A DNA stretch of 5,486 nt from Candidatus Poribacteria bacterium (lineage in GTDB: Bacteria > Poribacteria > WGA-4E > WGA-3G), in contig VXXH01000482.1 of the NCBI GenBank assembly GCA_009835515.1, forward strand, positions 1 to 5,486. The letters run 5' to 3'. The translations under genes were made by a program, and so were the position numbers. A model generated the notes under the pieces. It was not told where the DNA came from. It made no database searches and worked only from the letters and a program-made list of their open reading frames with translations. Shown here in pieces: positions 1-5,486 of the stretch. Position 1 is the first letter of the stretch. Each line of letters begins with the position of its first letter.

Positions 1-25
1 ATATAGTACCATCACGAGGAACCGA

Positions 26-1069
26 ATGAACATCACTGACCTTGATACACCAACACTTGCCGCAGATCTGGATGTGCTTGAAAGGAACATAGATGGAATG
101 GCACAGCACTGTCAACAACTCGGCATTCCGCTCCGTGTTCACACCAAAACGCATAAGGTGCCAGAAATTGCTAAACTGCAAATCGATGCGGGTTCGCAAG
201 GTATCACCTGCCAGAAGTTAGGTGAAGCAGAGGTGATGGTGGATGCGGACGTTGACGACATCCTTATCCCATATAACATCGTCGGGAAACCAAAGTTGAA
301 ACGGTTGACTGCACTCGTCCAACGCGCACGAATTACCGTCGCACTCGATTCAGAGGAGACCGCAATCGGTATCTCTCAACAAGCAATCGCTGACGGTTGT
401 GTTGTGCCTGTTATTGTGGAACTTGATACCGGAAGTGGACGCTGTGGCGTGCAATCACCGCAAGCAGCACAACGCCTCGCACAACAGATTATGAAAATGC
501 AAGGCATTGATTTTCAAGGTATCATGACGTATCCAAGCAACGTGCGAGCGAAGCCGTTTATAGAAGAAACGCTTAATCTGCTCTCAAGCGACGGAATTCC
601 GGTGAATATTATCAGCGGCGGTGGTACAGGTTCGGAAGCAGCATCGAAAGAAATCGGCTGCACAGAAACCCGCAGCGGATCTTACGTCTATGAAGGCATG
701 ACCCGCGTCGGCAATTCTGAGATGCTAACGCCTGAACGGTGTGTCTTACGCGTTATTGTAACCGTTGTCAGTACGCCAACACCTGAGCGGATTATTATTG
801 ATGGTGGGATGAAGACGTTTACGAGTTACCCACCAACGCCTTATGGACATATCATTGAACATCCTGACGCGAAAATTTATGGCATGTCGGTTGAACACGG
901 GCATGTCGATGTCAGCGAGTGTTCACACCGATTTAAGGTAGGCGAGCAGCTCTCGGTTATCCCGCTACACCAAGGGATGACGAGCAATCTTCACGACAAA
1001 CTCGTAGGTATCCGAGGCGATCAAGTTGAAACAACTTGGCAAATCGCCGGTAGAGGCAAAGTTTTTTAG
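26..1069 (+). CDS. D-threonine aldolase / D-serine dehydratase-like PLP enzyme (fold type III)
   Basis: The 347-residue product looks like a cytosolic PLP enzyme with an alanine-racemase-type N-terminal TIM barrel and a DSD1-like C-terminal domain. Relatives cleave beta-hydroxy-D-amino acids by retro-aldol reaction or dehydrate D-serine. The N-terminus reads LDTPTLAADLDVLERNI. The HTKTHK motif (39-44) supplies the probable Schiff-base lysine K41. SGGGTGS (197-203) is the usual phosphate-binding loop, followed by RSGSYVYEG (216-224) and DGGMK (259-263). The C-terminal EHGH (290-293) and LHQGMTSNLHD (314-324) mark the metal-site region. H315 is kept, but the residue two further on is G317, where characterised enzymes have Cys or Asp. 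This makes the exact reaction uncertain: aldolase, dehydratase or racemase are all possible. The ATG is preceded by GAGGA at 16-20, five bases away. Length is close to the family norm. It is the first visible gene of a three-gene + strand group; any promoter is outside the window. Confidence 0.87.
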   Translation: MNITDLDTPTLAADLDVLERNIDGMAQHCQQLGIPLRVHTKTHKVPEIAKLQIDAGSQGITCQKLGEAEVMVDADVDDILIPYNIVGKPKLKRLTALVQRARITVALDSEETAIGISQQAIADGCVVPVIVELDTGSGRCGVQSPQAAQRLAQQIMKMQGIDFQGIMTYPSNVRAKPFIEETLNLLSSDGIPVNIISGGGTGSEAASKEIGCTETRSGSYVYEGMTRVGNSEMLTPERCVLRVIVTVVSTPTPERIIIDGGMKTFTSYPPTPYGHIIEHPDAKIYGMSVEHGHVDVSECSHRFKVGEQLSVIPLHQGMTSNLHDKLVGIRGDQVETTWQIAGRGKVF

Positions 1070-1104
1070 TGGCACAGGCATTTAATCAATAAGAAGGTGA
1101 AATT

Positions 1105-1821
1105 ATGATTCTACCGACACCCGAACAAAAAGCACAATGGGAAGAAGAAGGCTATCTCGTCTTTGAAAACGCAATTCAAGGGGAGGATCTTAAGCGTCTC
1201 CAAACCGCTTTCGACTATTGGGCAGACGCATGCAAAGCAGAATGGCTGGATAGAGTCGAAGCAGGGGAATCCGTCGCCACTTTCTATGACATCCCAAACC
1301 CGCTTGAAAAAGATCCTATCTTCATTGATATTATCGATTATCCGAGTTACTATGGTGCATTGATGGCGTTCACAGATCACGATCTAATCCTATTAGGACC
1401 GCAGGTTCGGACAGTGGCACCATGGCCCGTGAGTTACACAGGGTGGCATCCCGATGTGGGCCACAGCAATCCGCTCCATATTAAAGTGCAAATCTACGTT
1501 AACGATGTCCAACCGGGGTCTGGGGAATTCGGCTTCGTGCCCGGCAGTCATAAACCGGATGCCGGTCCCTACACGCGTCCGATGCGGCAAGAGAGTATGA
1601 CCGGACACAAAACCTTCCCTGGTAAAGCCGGCACAGCGATCATGTTTAACTCCTGCGGATGGCACGTTTCGATGGACAATCATTCGGATACACCGCGTAA
1701 GTCGATTATCCTGATTTACGAGAAGCGAACACCCGGACGCATTGGACCAAAACAGTATGCATCCATCTCAGACTACTGTCAGACGCCTGAACGTCGTAAA
1801 TTATTTAGCTTGGACGGTTAA
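1105..1821 (+). CDS. Phytanoyl-CoA dioxygenase (PhyH) family Fe(II)/2-oxoglutarate oxygenase
   Basis: The 238-residue product is a double-stranded beta-helix oxygenase of the PhyH family. These enzymes couple 2-oxoglutarate decarboxylation to hydroxylation of a substrate C-H bond. The opening EEEGYLVFENAI (13-24) is the typical N-terminal PhyH signature. The iron triad is visible as H115 and D117 in GWHPDVGH and the distal H187 in CGWHVSMD. R198, eleven residues after the distal histidine, is the likely 2-oxoglutarate carboxylate anchor. EFGFVPGSHK (141-150) is the conserved strand-and-turn region. At 238 residues it is at the short end of the family, but all catalytic positions are present, so it looks functional. 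It starts 35 bp after the PLP enzyme gene, with AAGGTGA at 1094-1100 four bases before the ATG. The amidohydrolase gene follows after 17 bp. The substrate is unknown: PhyH homologues act on lipids, amino acids, alkaloid-like compounds and phosphonates. Confidence 0.88.
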   Translation: MILPTPEQKAQWEEEGYLVFENAIQGEDLKRLQTAFDYWADACKAEWLDRVEAGESVATFYDIPNPLEKDPIFIDIIDYPSYYGALMAFTDHDLILLGPQVRTVAPWPVSYTGWHPDVGHSNPLHIKVQIYVNDVQPGSGEFGFVPGSHKPDAGPYTRPMRQESMTGHKTFPGKAGTAIMFNSCGWHVSMDNHSDTPRKSIILIYEKRTPGRIGPKQYASISDYCQTPERRKLFSLDG

Positions 1822-1838
1822 TCAAGGGAGAGTATCCT

Positions 1839-2732
1839 ATGCCACGCATTGATGCGCATCTGCACGTATTCACAAAAGCCTCCGCTGAGTTTCCAAGGGA
1901 GATATCAGACGTTTGGCCCGCAGACCGGGAAGAGCCTGTCGAAAAGTTGTTAGGTGAGATGGAAAAACACCAGATTGATCAAGCAGTCCTTGTCCAGATG
2001 GCTGGTGCGAGTATAGCAAACCATCGTTATCTACTGCAATGCCTCAAAGACTACCCAAACCGGTTTCTGGGCATCGGACTGATTCCAGAGGGACATCCGA
2101 ACCCTGCTGACCACATGGCGGAACTGACTGATGACACTGGGATTATCGGATTCCGATTTTCTACATTTGGGGGACCGCGTGATATTTTTGCGAAGATGGA
2201 TGTTCGCGAGTTCGCAGCGTATCCGATCTGGGAGTGCGCTGCCGAACGCGATTATGTCTTGTGGCTCTATCCGAACGCCATCAATGCACACCTTCTGCCA
2301 TACCTCATACAGGAATTTCCACAGGTACGGATTGTGCTAAATCATCTCGCTGTGTGCCCAGGAGCAGGCAAATTCAGTTGGGACGAATTCGGGAGACCTC
2401 AGATACAGGTGACAGGTTACAACCTTTTTATGCACACCACCTATCGACTCGCGCGCTTTGAAAATGTTAATGTGCATCTCTCCGGTCAGTACGCCTTTAG
2501 TAAAGAAGAATTTCCGTATAAAGATTTAGGAGGATGGCACCATGGTCTTTTGAGCGGCTTTGGTGCGAAACGATTGATGTGGGCAACCGATTTTCCATGG
2601 ATACTGGAAGAACCGGGTTATGGTAAATTGACTACCGTTATAGAGGAATTACTACCAAATCTATCTGAAGCGGAACTCGCAGATATTATGGGAGGAAATG
2701 CGAAACGGATTTTAAGGTTCCCTGACCTATAG
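1839..2732 (+). CDS. Amidohydrolase-2 family metal-dependent hydrolase or decarboxylase
   Basis: The 297-residue product is a TIM-barrel enzyme of the amidohydrolase-2 group, which includes lactonases such as LigI-type 2-pyrone-4,6-dicarboxylate lactonase and ACMSD-like decarboxylases. The N-terminal RIDAHLHVF carries the HxH pair H7 and H9 on the first strand. H169 lies in VLNHLAV, where the family has a conserved histidine. D251 in MWATDFPW is the catalytic or metal-binding aspartate at the end of the last strand. The C-terminal GGNAKRILRF (about 285-294) is the typical closing helix, so the protein is full length despite the repeat element that begins one base past its stop. The start is supported by AAGGGAG at 1824-1830, eight bases before the ATG. 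It is the last gene of the three-gene + strand group and converges on yraN. Hydrolysis of a lactone or amide, or a decarboxylation, is plausible. The substrate is not readable from the sequence. Confidence 0.85.
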   Translation: MPRIDAHLHVFTKASAEFPREISDVWPADREEPVEKLLGEMEKHQIDQAVLVQMAGASIANHRYLLQCLKDYPNRFLGIGLIPEGHPNPADHMAELTDDTGIIGFRFSTFGGPRDIFAKMDVREFAAYPIWECAAERDYVLWLYPNAINAHLLPYLIQEFPQVRIVLNHLAVCPGAGKFSWDEFGRPQIQVTGYNLFMHTTYRLARFENVNVHLSGQYAFSKEEFPYKDLGGWHHGLLSGFGAKRLMWATDFPWILEEPGYGKLTTVIEELLPNLSEAELADIMGGNAKRILRFPDL

Positions 2733-2733
2733 A

Positions 2734-2863
2734 ACTTACGCATTTCCTCTTAAAGTCCCCCTACCCCCCTGATAAGGGGGATATGGCGGGTGTTTTTGCT
2801 GGGGTGTTTCTTCTAGGGGATTTAGGGGGTTAAGTACAACTTTTCTGCTCAATTTGCGTAAGT
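2734..2863. mobile_element. MITE-like short element with 9-bp terminal inverted repeats
   Basis: This 130-bp non-coding block is bounded by ACTTACGCA at 2734-2742 and its exact reverse complement TGCGTAAGT at 2855-2863. Symmetry continues inward: CTTAA at 2749-2753 matches TTAAG at 2830-2834, and CCCCCTA at 2757-2763 matches TAGGGGG at 2823-2829. A further internal hairpin sits at 2765-2780. No reading frame of useful length is present, so it could only be mobilised in trans. I see no clear target-site duplication, and the single copy here cannot prove mobility. It fills the gap between two convergent gene groups and starts one base after the amidohydrolase stop codon. A structured intergenic repeat or terminator-like element is the alternative reading. 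Confidence 0.55.
2765..2780. other. C-run/G-run hairpin inside the intergenic repeat
   Basis: CCCCCT at 2765-2770 pairs with AGGGGG at 2775-2780 around a GATA loop, giving a six-pair G:C-rich stem. It lies between the 3' ends of the two convergent gene groups and could slow RNA polymerase. On the + strand the nearest T-run (TTTTT, 2793-2797) begins 12 bases past the stem rather than directly after it, so this is not a canonical intrinsic terminator. No better terminator is visible for either group. Confidence 0.35.
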
Positions 2864-2887
2864 CTTAACTTATAAAGCAGAAGCAGT

Positions 2888-3274
2888 TCAGTATCTATTC
2901 TTGGCTTGGAATTCAAATGCACTCTCAATCTGTTCAAGTTTCAGCAACTCTAATTGAGGCGATAAATGAATCGCTATCACGTCAAAGCGACAGGGCGTGT
3001 CAAAGAGGTTTTTAGTTTGTAGATATGCCAAAGCGACCTTGGAGATCTGCCGTTGCTTCTGTGTAGTTACAGCCGCTTGCGGTAGTCCGAATTTGAGACT
3101 GCGCCGCGTCTTAACTTCCACAAAAACGGTAAAATCACCATCTTGTGCGATCAGATCAATCTCACCGCGTGCGGCTCGGTAATTCCGTTCAAGAATTTCA
3201 TAGCCACGCGCTTTGAGGTGCGCAACCGCTAACGATTCACCTGTTTTTGCGATGTCCAAGCGTGAACGATTCAT
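2888..3274 (-). CDS. yraN: YraN / UPF0102 family nuclease-like protein
   Basis: The 128-residue product matches the small UPF0102 family, which has a restriction-endonuclease-like (PD-(D/E)xK) fold and no firmly settled cellular role. The N-terminal GESLAVAHLKARGYEILERN (12-31) is the typical opening helix with a conserved Glu at 13. The core RGEIDLIA (36-43) followed by VFVEVKTRR (50-58) supplies E38, D40, E53 and K55 in the nuclease-site pattern. Length is normal for the family. The ATG at 3274 is preceded on the minus strand by AAGGAAG (3282-3288), seven bases away. It is the last gene of the minus-strand cluster, 56 bp after rnhB, a pairing found in many bacteria. Its 3' end faces the intergenic repeat. 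The family assignment is firm; the biochemical function is not established. Confidence 0.92.
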   Translation of the reverse strand: MNRSRLDIAKTGESLAVAHLKARGYEILERNYRAARGEIDLIAQDGDFTVFVEVKTRRSLKFGLPQAAVTTQKQRQISKVALAYLQTKNLFDTPCRFDVIAIHLSPQLELLKLEQIESAFEFQAKNRY

Positions 3275-3330
3275 CCGTGTGCTTCCTTTGAATACCGTGT
3301 GTGTTCAAACACGCAAGCACCCTCTATATA

Positions 3331-3933
3331 TCACCTATTTTGAGCATCTGGCAGTAGTTTAAAGGTGTGCCGATGAATGGCCGAGGCACCAAACTGAGCA
3401 ATCGCTTGGCGATGCTGTGATGTGGGGTAGCCTTTGTGTCGGGAGAATCCATAGTCGGGGTAGGTGCTATCCAACGCAATCATGTGTCTATCGCGGGTGG
3501 TTTTGGCAATAATGGAGGCAGCCGCGATAGAATAACTTCGGCTATCGCCTTTCTTAATGGCTTCGCCTTGGATATCTATTGCAGGAAAATTGATGCCGTC
3601 AATGAGGAGATAATCAGGCTGGGGTGTGAGTTTTTTGATTGCTTGCCGCATCGCCAATAGGGTTGCTTCAAGAACGTTCACACTGTCAACAACGCGATTG
3701 TCCACGGAGCCGATCCCGACAGACACGGCAACCCTGTAAATTTCATCATGCAAACGGTCGCGTTGTTTCGGTGTTAACTGCTTTGAATCGTTCAACCCCT
3801 CGATACCGCAATTGATCGGTAGAATGACTGCAGCAGCAATGACGGGACCAGCCAACGCGCCTCGACCCGCCTCGTCAATGCCCGCAATCTGTTTATAACC
3901 GCTGCGTTGGCAAGCACGTTCAAAAACGTCCAT
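3331..3933 (-). CDS. rnhB: Ribonuclease HII
   Basis: The 200-residue enzyme cleaves the RNA strand of RNA:DNA hybrids and initiates removal of single ribonucleotides from DNA, in the cytoplasm. The signature GIDEAGRGALAGPV (18-31) holds D20 and E21. NDSKQL (48-53) is the conserved substrate-contacting loop, LLIDG (109-113) supplies D112, and GDSRS (129-133) with ASIIAKTTRDRHM (139-151) supplies further acidic residues (D130, D148). The open frame runs upstream to about 4194, but that part lies antiparallel-free within the rplS coding region on the same strand and shows no RNase HII similarity. The start is therefore placed at the ATG at 3933, giving a normal family length. This ATG comes ten bases after the rplS stop and has only a weak GAG-like Shine-Dalgarno sequence, so translation may be coupled to rplS. 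It stops with TGA, 56 bp before yraN. Confidence 0.94.
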   Translation of the reverse strand: MDVFERACQRSGYKQIAGIDEAGRGALAGPVIAAAVILPINCGIEGLNDSKQLTPKQRDRLHDEIYRVAVSVGIGSVDNRVVDSVNVLEATLLAMRQAIKKLTPQPDYLLIDGINFPAIDIQGEAIKKGDSRSYSIAAASIIAKTTRDRHMIALDSTYPDYGFSRHKGYPTSQHRQAIAQFGASAIHRHTFKLLPDAQNR

Positions 3934-3943
3934 CTGTATCAGA

Positions 3944-4288
3944 TTAGTCTCTACGTTCTTTGACGCGTGCGGATCTGCCAGTACGATCACGTAAGTAATA
4001 CAACTTCGCTCGCCGAACTGCGCCGTATCGAACCACCTGAATGCTCTCAATATTTGGAGAATGAAGCGGGAAAGTTCTTTCACTCCCAGCACCGAATGCG
4101 ACGCGCCGGACAGTAAAGGTCTCGCGAAGCCCGCCGTGTGCGCGACGAATAACGGTTCCTTCGTATGCCTGAATCCGTTCCTTCTGCCCTTCACGGATAC
4201 GTGTATTCACCTTGACAATATCCCCAGGCCCAAATTGAGGGATGTCGCTCTTCATGTATTGATTCTCAAAAGATTCTATCAAGTTCAT
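3944..4288 (-). CDS. rplS: 50S ribosomal protein L19
   Basis: The 114-residue protein is a large-subunit ribosomal protein located near the 30S-50S interface. Family landmarks are visible in order: [18 protein letters not shown] (17-34), [13 protein letters not shown] (37-49), [20 protein letters not shown] (56-75), and the C-terminal [21 protein letters not shown] (about 91-111). Length is standard. The ATG at 4288 has a strong Shine-Dalgarno sequence, AAGGAG (4297-4302), eight bases upstream, the best in the minus-strand cluster. An 18-bp palindrome lies just beyond it. The gene follows trmD after 74 bp and precedes rnhB by ten bases. The trmD-rplS neighbourhood is highly conserved in bacteria. 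Confidence 0.97.
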   Translation of the reverse strand: MNLIESFENQYMKSDIPQFGPGDIVKVNTRIREGQKERIQAYEGTVIRRAHGGLRETFTVRRVAFGAGSERTFPLHSPNIESIQVVRYGAVRRAKLYYLRDRTGRSARVKERRD

Positions 4289-4311
4289 CTTTATTTCTCC
4301 TTTCGCTAACG

Positions 4312-4329
4312 CATAAAATCGATTTTATG
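4312..4329. promoter_or_regulatory. 18-bp perfect palindrome in the rplS leader
   Basis: CATAAAATCGATTTTATG is identical to its own reverse complement over all 18 bases, and the symmetry breaks at 4311/4330. It sits in the 74-bp trmD-rplS gap, about eight bases upstream of the rplS Shine-Dalgarno sequence. As DNA it has the form of a dimeric-repressor operator. As RNA it can form a seven-pair A/T-rich stem with a TCGA loop next to the ribosome binding site. Either could tune L19 synthesis. It could also be a simple A/T-rich coincidence, and no promoter with good -35 and -10 boxes is evident beside it. Confidence 0.4.
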
Positions 4330-4362
4330 ATTCCGTATAAACTCAAAAACGTATGCTTTGGT

Positions 4363-5091
4363 TTACTCCGCTAACCCCGCCGCTCTAAGAATTGCGATAT
4401 CTTCCTCGCTGAGTTCCAGTTTCTGGAGTAATTCTGGACGGTATTTCGCTGTGCGTTTAAGTGCCTCTGCATACCGCCACTTTTCAATATTCTCATGATG
4501 TCCACTCAAGAGCACCTCTGGGATACTCATGCCAGCAAACTCTGCAGGACGTGTGTAGTGCGGATGGTCAAGCAATTCCTGACTGAATGAATCAACGTGT
4601 GCAGACTCGTAATCCCCAAGTGCCCCTGGAAGTACACGACCAATAGCATCAATCAAGACAAGGGCTGCAATTTCACCGCCGCTCAAGACATAATCACCGA
4701 TGGAAACTTCAGTGGTTACCAATCGGTCACGCACCCGCTCATCAACCCCTTTGTAACGCCCGCATAACAGAATAAGATGCCTTTCCAAAGAAAGCGATTC
4801 CGCGACCGCTTGTGTTAAAGGTGTACCTTGAGGGGTCAGATAGATAAGGTGTGCTGTTTCTTCTGAGTTCAGCGCTGCAACCGCCGCGAAAATGGGTTCG
4901 GGTTTAAGAATCATCCCCGCGCCACCGCCATAAGGGTAGTCGTCGACCGACTTATGTTTATCAGTTGCCCAATCGCGAAGGTTATGAAGATTAACGGTGA
5001 GTTTATCCGCCTCCTGAACACGTTTAAGTATTCCAGTCTCTAACGCCGGTGCGATTATCTCTGGGAATAGGGCGAGGACATCAATCTTCAT
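4363..5091 (-). CDS. trmD: tRNA (guanine-N1-)-methyltransferase TrmD
   Basis: The 242-residue enzyme transfers a methyl group from S-adenosylmethionine to N1 of G37 next to the anticodon, which prevents +1 frameshifting. It is a trefoil-knot SPOUT methyltransferase that works as a dimer. Landmarks are MKIDVLALFPEI at the N-terminus, DDYPYGGGAGM (50-60), LTPQGTPLTQ (85-94), LLCGRYKGVDERV (108-120) and SIGDYVLSGGE (130-140). R152 and D167 sit where the catalytic Arg and Asp are expected. The frame is open up to a GTG at 5160, but those 23 extra residues are not TrmD-like, so the start is the ATG at 5091. No Shine-Dalgarno sequence precedes it. A four-codon frame (ATG-TTA-AAA-TGA, 5099-5088) ends overlapping this ATG. 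It follows khpA by 74 bp with no rimM between. Confidence 0.96.
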   Translation of the reverse strand: MKIDVLALFPEIIAPALETGILKRVQEADKLTVNLHNLRDWATDKHKSVDDYPYGGGAGMILKPEPIFAAVAALNSEETAHLIYLTPQGTPLTQAVAESLSLERHLILLCGRYKGVDERVRDRLVTTEVSIGDYVLSGGEIAALVLIDAIGRVLPGALGDYESAHVDSFSQELLDHPHYTRPAEFAGMSIPEVLLSGHHENIEKWRYAEALKRTAKYRPELLQKLELSEEDIAILRAAGLAE

Positions 5092-5165
5092 TTTAACATA
5101 GGTCTGAAAGCAACACCCAATCTCTATAAACTTATGCCTACCGTTAATTGCAAGCAGCACACCTG

Positions 5166-5423
5166 TTACGCATCAGCATCCGATCGGGGTTCGTCAATCA
5201 GCTCAAGAATCACCTTTTTATTTGCTCGCAATCCAGCGGTATAGAGGACACTTCTAATCGCTTTCAGTGTTCGTCCGTATCTACCGATGATTTTCCCCAA
5301 ATCTTCTTCTGTGACAGTCAGTTCAATAATAACGACCGTTTCGCCAGTTACTTCACGAACCACCACCTCGTCAGGGTAATCAACGAGAGCTTTTACGATG
5401 TATTCAATCAAATCTTTGAACAT
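5166..5423 (-). CDS. khpA: KH-domain RNA-binding protein KhpA
   Basis: The 85-residue product is a single KH domain of the KhpA/YlqC family. These small RNA-binding proteins in other bacteria partner with KhpB/Jag and influence cell division and RNA turnover. The GxxG RNA-binding loop is G47-R48-Y49-G50 in LGKIIGRYGRTLKAIR (42-57). The opening MFKDLIEYIVKALVDYP and the middle strand VVIIELTV are typical. Length is normal and the acidic C-terminal tail (EPRSDADA) is short. The ATG at 5423 has only a weak upstream AAAGTGA-like site. It is the most upstream complete gene of the minus-strand cluster, normally found between rpsP and rimM-trmD. Here trmD follows after 74 bp. Confidence 0.93.
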   Translation of the reverse strand: MFKDLIEYIVKALVDYPDEVVVREVTGETVVIIELTVTEEDLGKIIGRYGRTLKAIRSVLYTAGLRANKKVILELIDEPRSDADA

Positions 5424-5459
5424 AGTTCACTTTCGGATTTCGGTAGATACGTCCATCGC

Positions 5460-5486
5460 CTATATTTTCGGAACCTGTGTAGGGGC
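5460..5486 (-). other. Possible 3' end of an upstream gene (rpsP by position) or edge of a repeat
   Basis: Read on the minus strand, the last 27 bases give APTQVPKI and a TAG stop at 5462-5460, 36 bases before the khpA start. In this conserved cluster rpsP (ribosomal protein S16) usually precedes khpA, and S16 proteins end with a region containing a Pro-Thr pair, so this could be its tail. Eight residues are too few to identify it. The terminal GTAGGGGC could equally be the edge of an interspersed repeat outside the window. Confidence 0.2.

Noticed and set aside
1111..1683. Two minus-strand open frames opposite the PhyH gene
   Set aside because: They are antisense shadows of a gene with intact catalytic motifs, and their translations show no recognisable domain.
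2031..2461. Open frames in other frames within the amidohydrolase gene
   Set aside because: Low-complexity, family-less translations overlapping a well-supported gene.
3275..3330. Short inverted repeat (CGTGT...ACACG) between rnhB and yraN
   Set aside because: The stem is only five pairs around an eight-base loop with no T-run, too weak to call a terminator. The gap otherwise holds only the yraN ribosome binding site.
3934..4194. Upstream extension of the rnhB reading frame by 87 residues
   Set aside because: It lies within the rplS coding region in another frame on the same strand and has no RNase HII-like sequence. Starting at the ATG at 3933 gives the normal family length and N-terminus.
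3436..4309. Plus-strand open frames opposite rnhB and rplS
   Set aside because: They are antisense to highly conserved housekeeping genes and have no recognisable product.
5092..5160. GTG start giving TrmD 23 extra N-terminal residues
   Set aside because: TrmD proteins begin at the MKIDVLALFPEI segment. The extra residues are not family-like and come from the intergenic spacer.
1..5486. CRISPR arrays, tRNA or rRNA genes, defence genes and transposases
   Set aside because: I saw no regularly spaced repeats, no cloverleaf pattern and no coding sequence of these types on either strand.

Overview
The window is a bacterial chromosome segment of about half G+C. It carries two gene groups that point towards each other, separated by a short repeat element. 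No sequence here fixes the taxon. The 130-bp repeat with ACTTACGCA ends, and the phytanoyl-CoA dioxygenase-like gene beside a DSD1-like PLP enzyme and an amidohydrolase, resemble what is known from environmental lineages rich in such genes, such as Candidatus Poribacteria. That assignment is inference from memory, not a match.

The left half (26-2732, + strand) is a compact three-gene enzyme cassette. It holds a fold-type III PLP enzyme of the D-threonine aldolase / D-serine dehydratase-like group, a short Fe(II)/2-oxoglutarate oxygenase of the PhyH family, and an amidohydrolase-2 family TIM-barrel hydrolase or decarboxylase. Gaps are 35 and 17 bp and each gene has its own Shine-Dalgarno sequence, so the three are probably co-transcribed from a promoter left of the window. 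Together they look like a small catabolic or tailoring route for an amino- or hydroxy-acid-like compound. The substrate cannot be read from the sequence.

The middle (2733-2887) is non-coding and is filled almost entirely by a MITE-like element at 2734-2863. It has 9-bp perfect terminal inverted repeats and internal C-runs and G-runs that can pair. It begins one base after the amidohydrolase stop codon.

The right half (2888-5423, - strand) is a conserved housekeeping cluster. In transcription order it reads khpA (KH RNA-binding protein), trmD (tRNA m1G37 methyltransferase), rplS (ribosomal protein L19), rnhB (RNase HII) and yraN (UPF0102 nuclease-like). This is the usual rpsP-khpA-rimM-trmD-rplS-rnhB-yraN order, but rimM is missing: only 74 bp separate khpA from trmD. 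An 18-bp perfect palindrome lies in the rplS leader, just upstream of its ribosome binding site.

The observations most worth following up are the three-enzyme cassette, the replaced metal-ligand position in its PLP enzyme, the missing rimM, the rplS-leader palindrome and the repeat between the convergent groups. I saw no tRNA or rRNA gene, no CRISPR array and no transposase.
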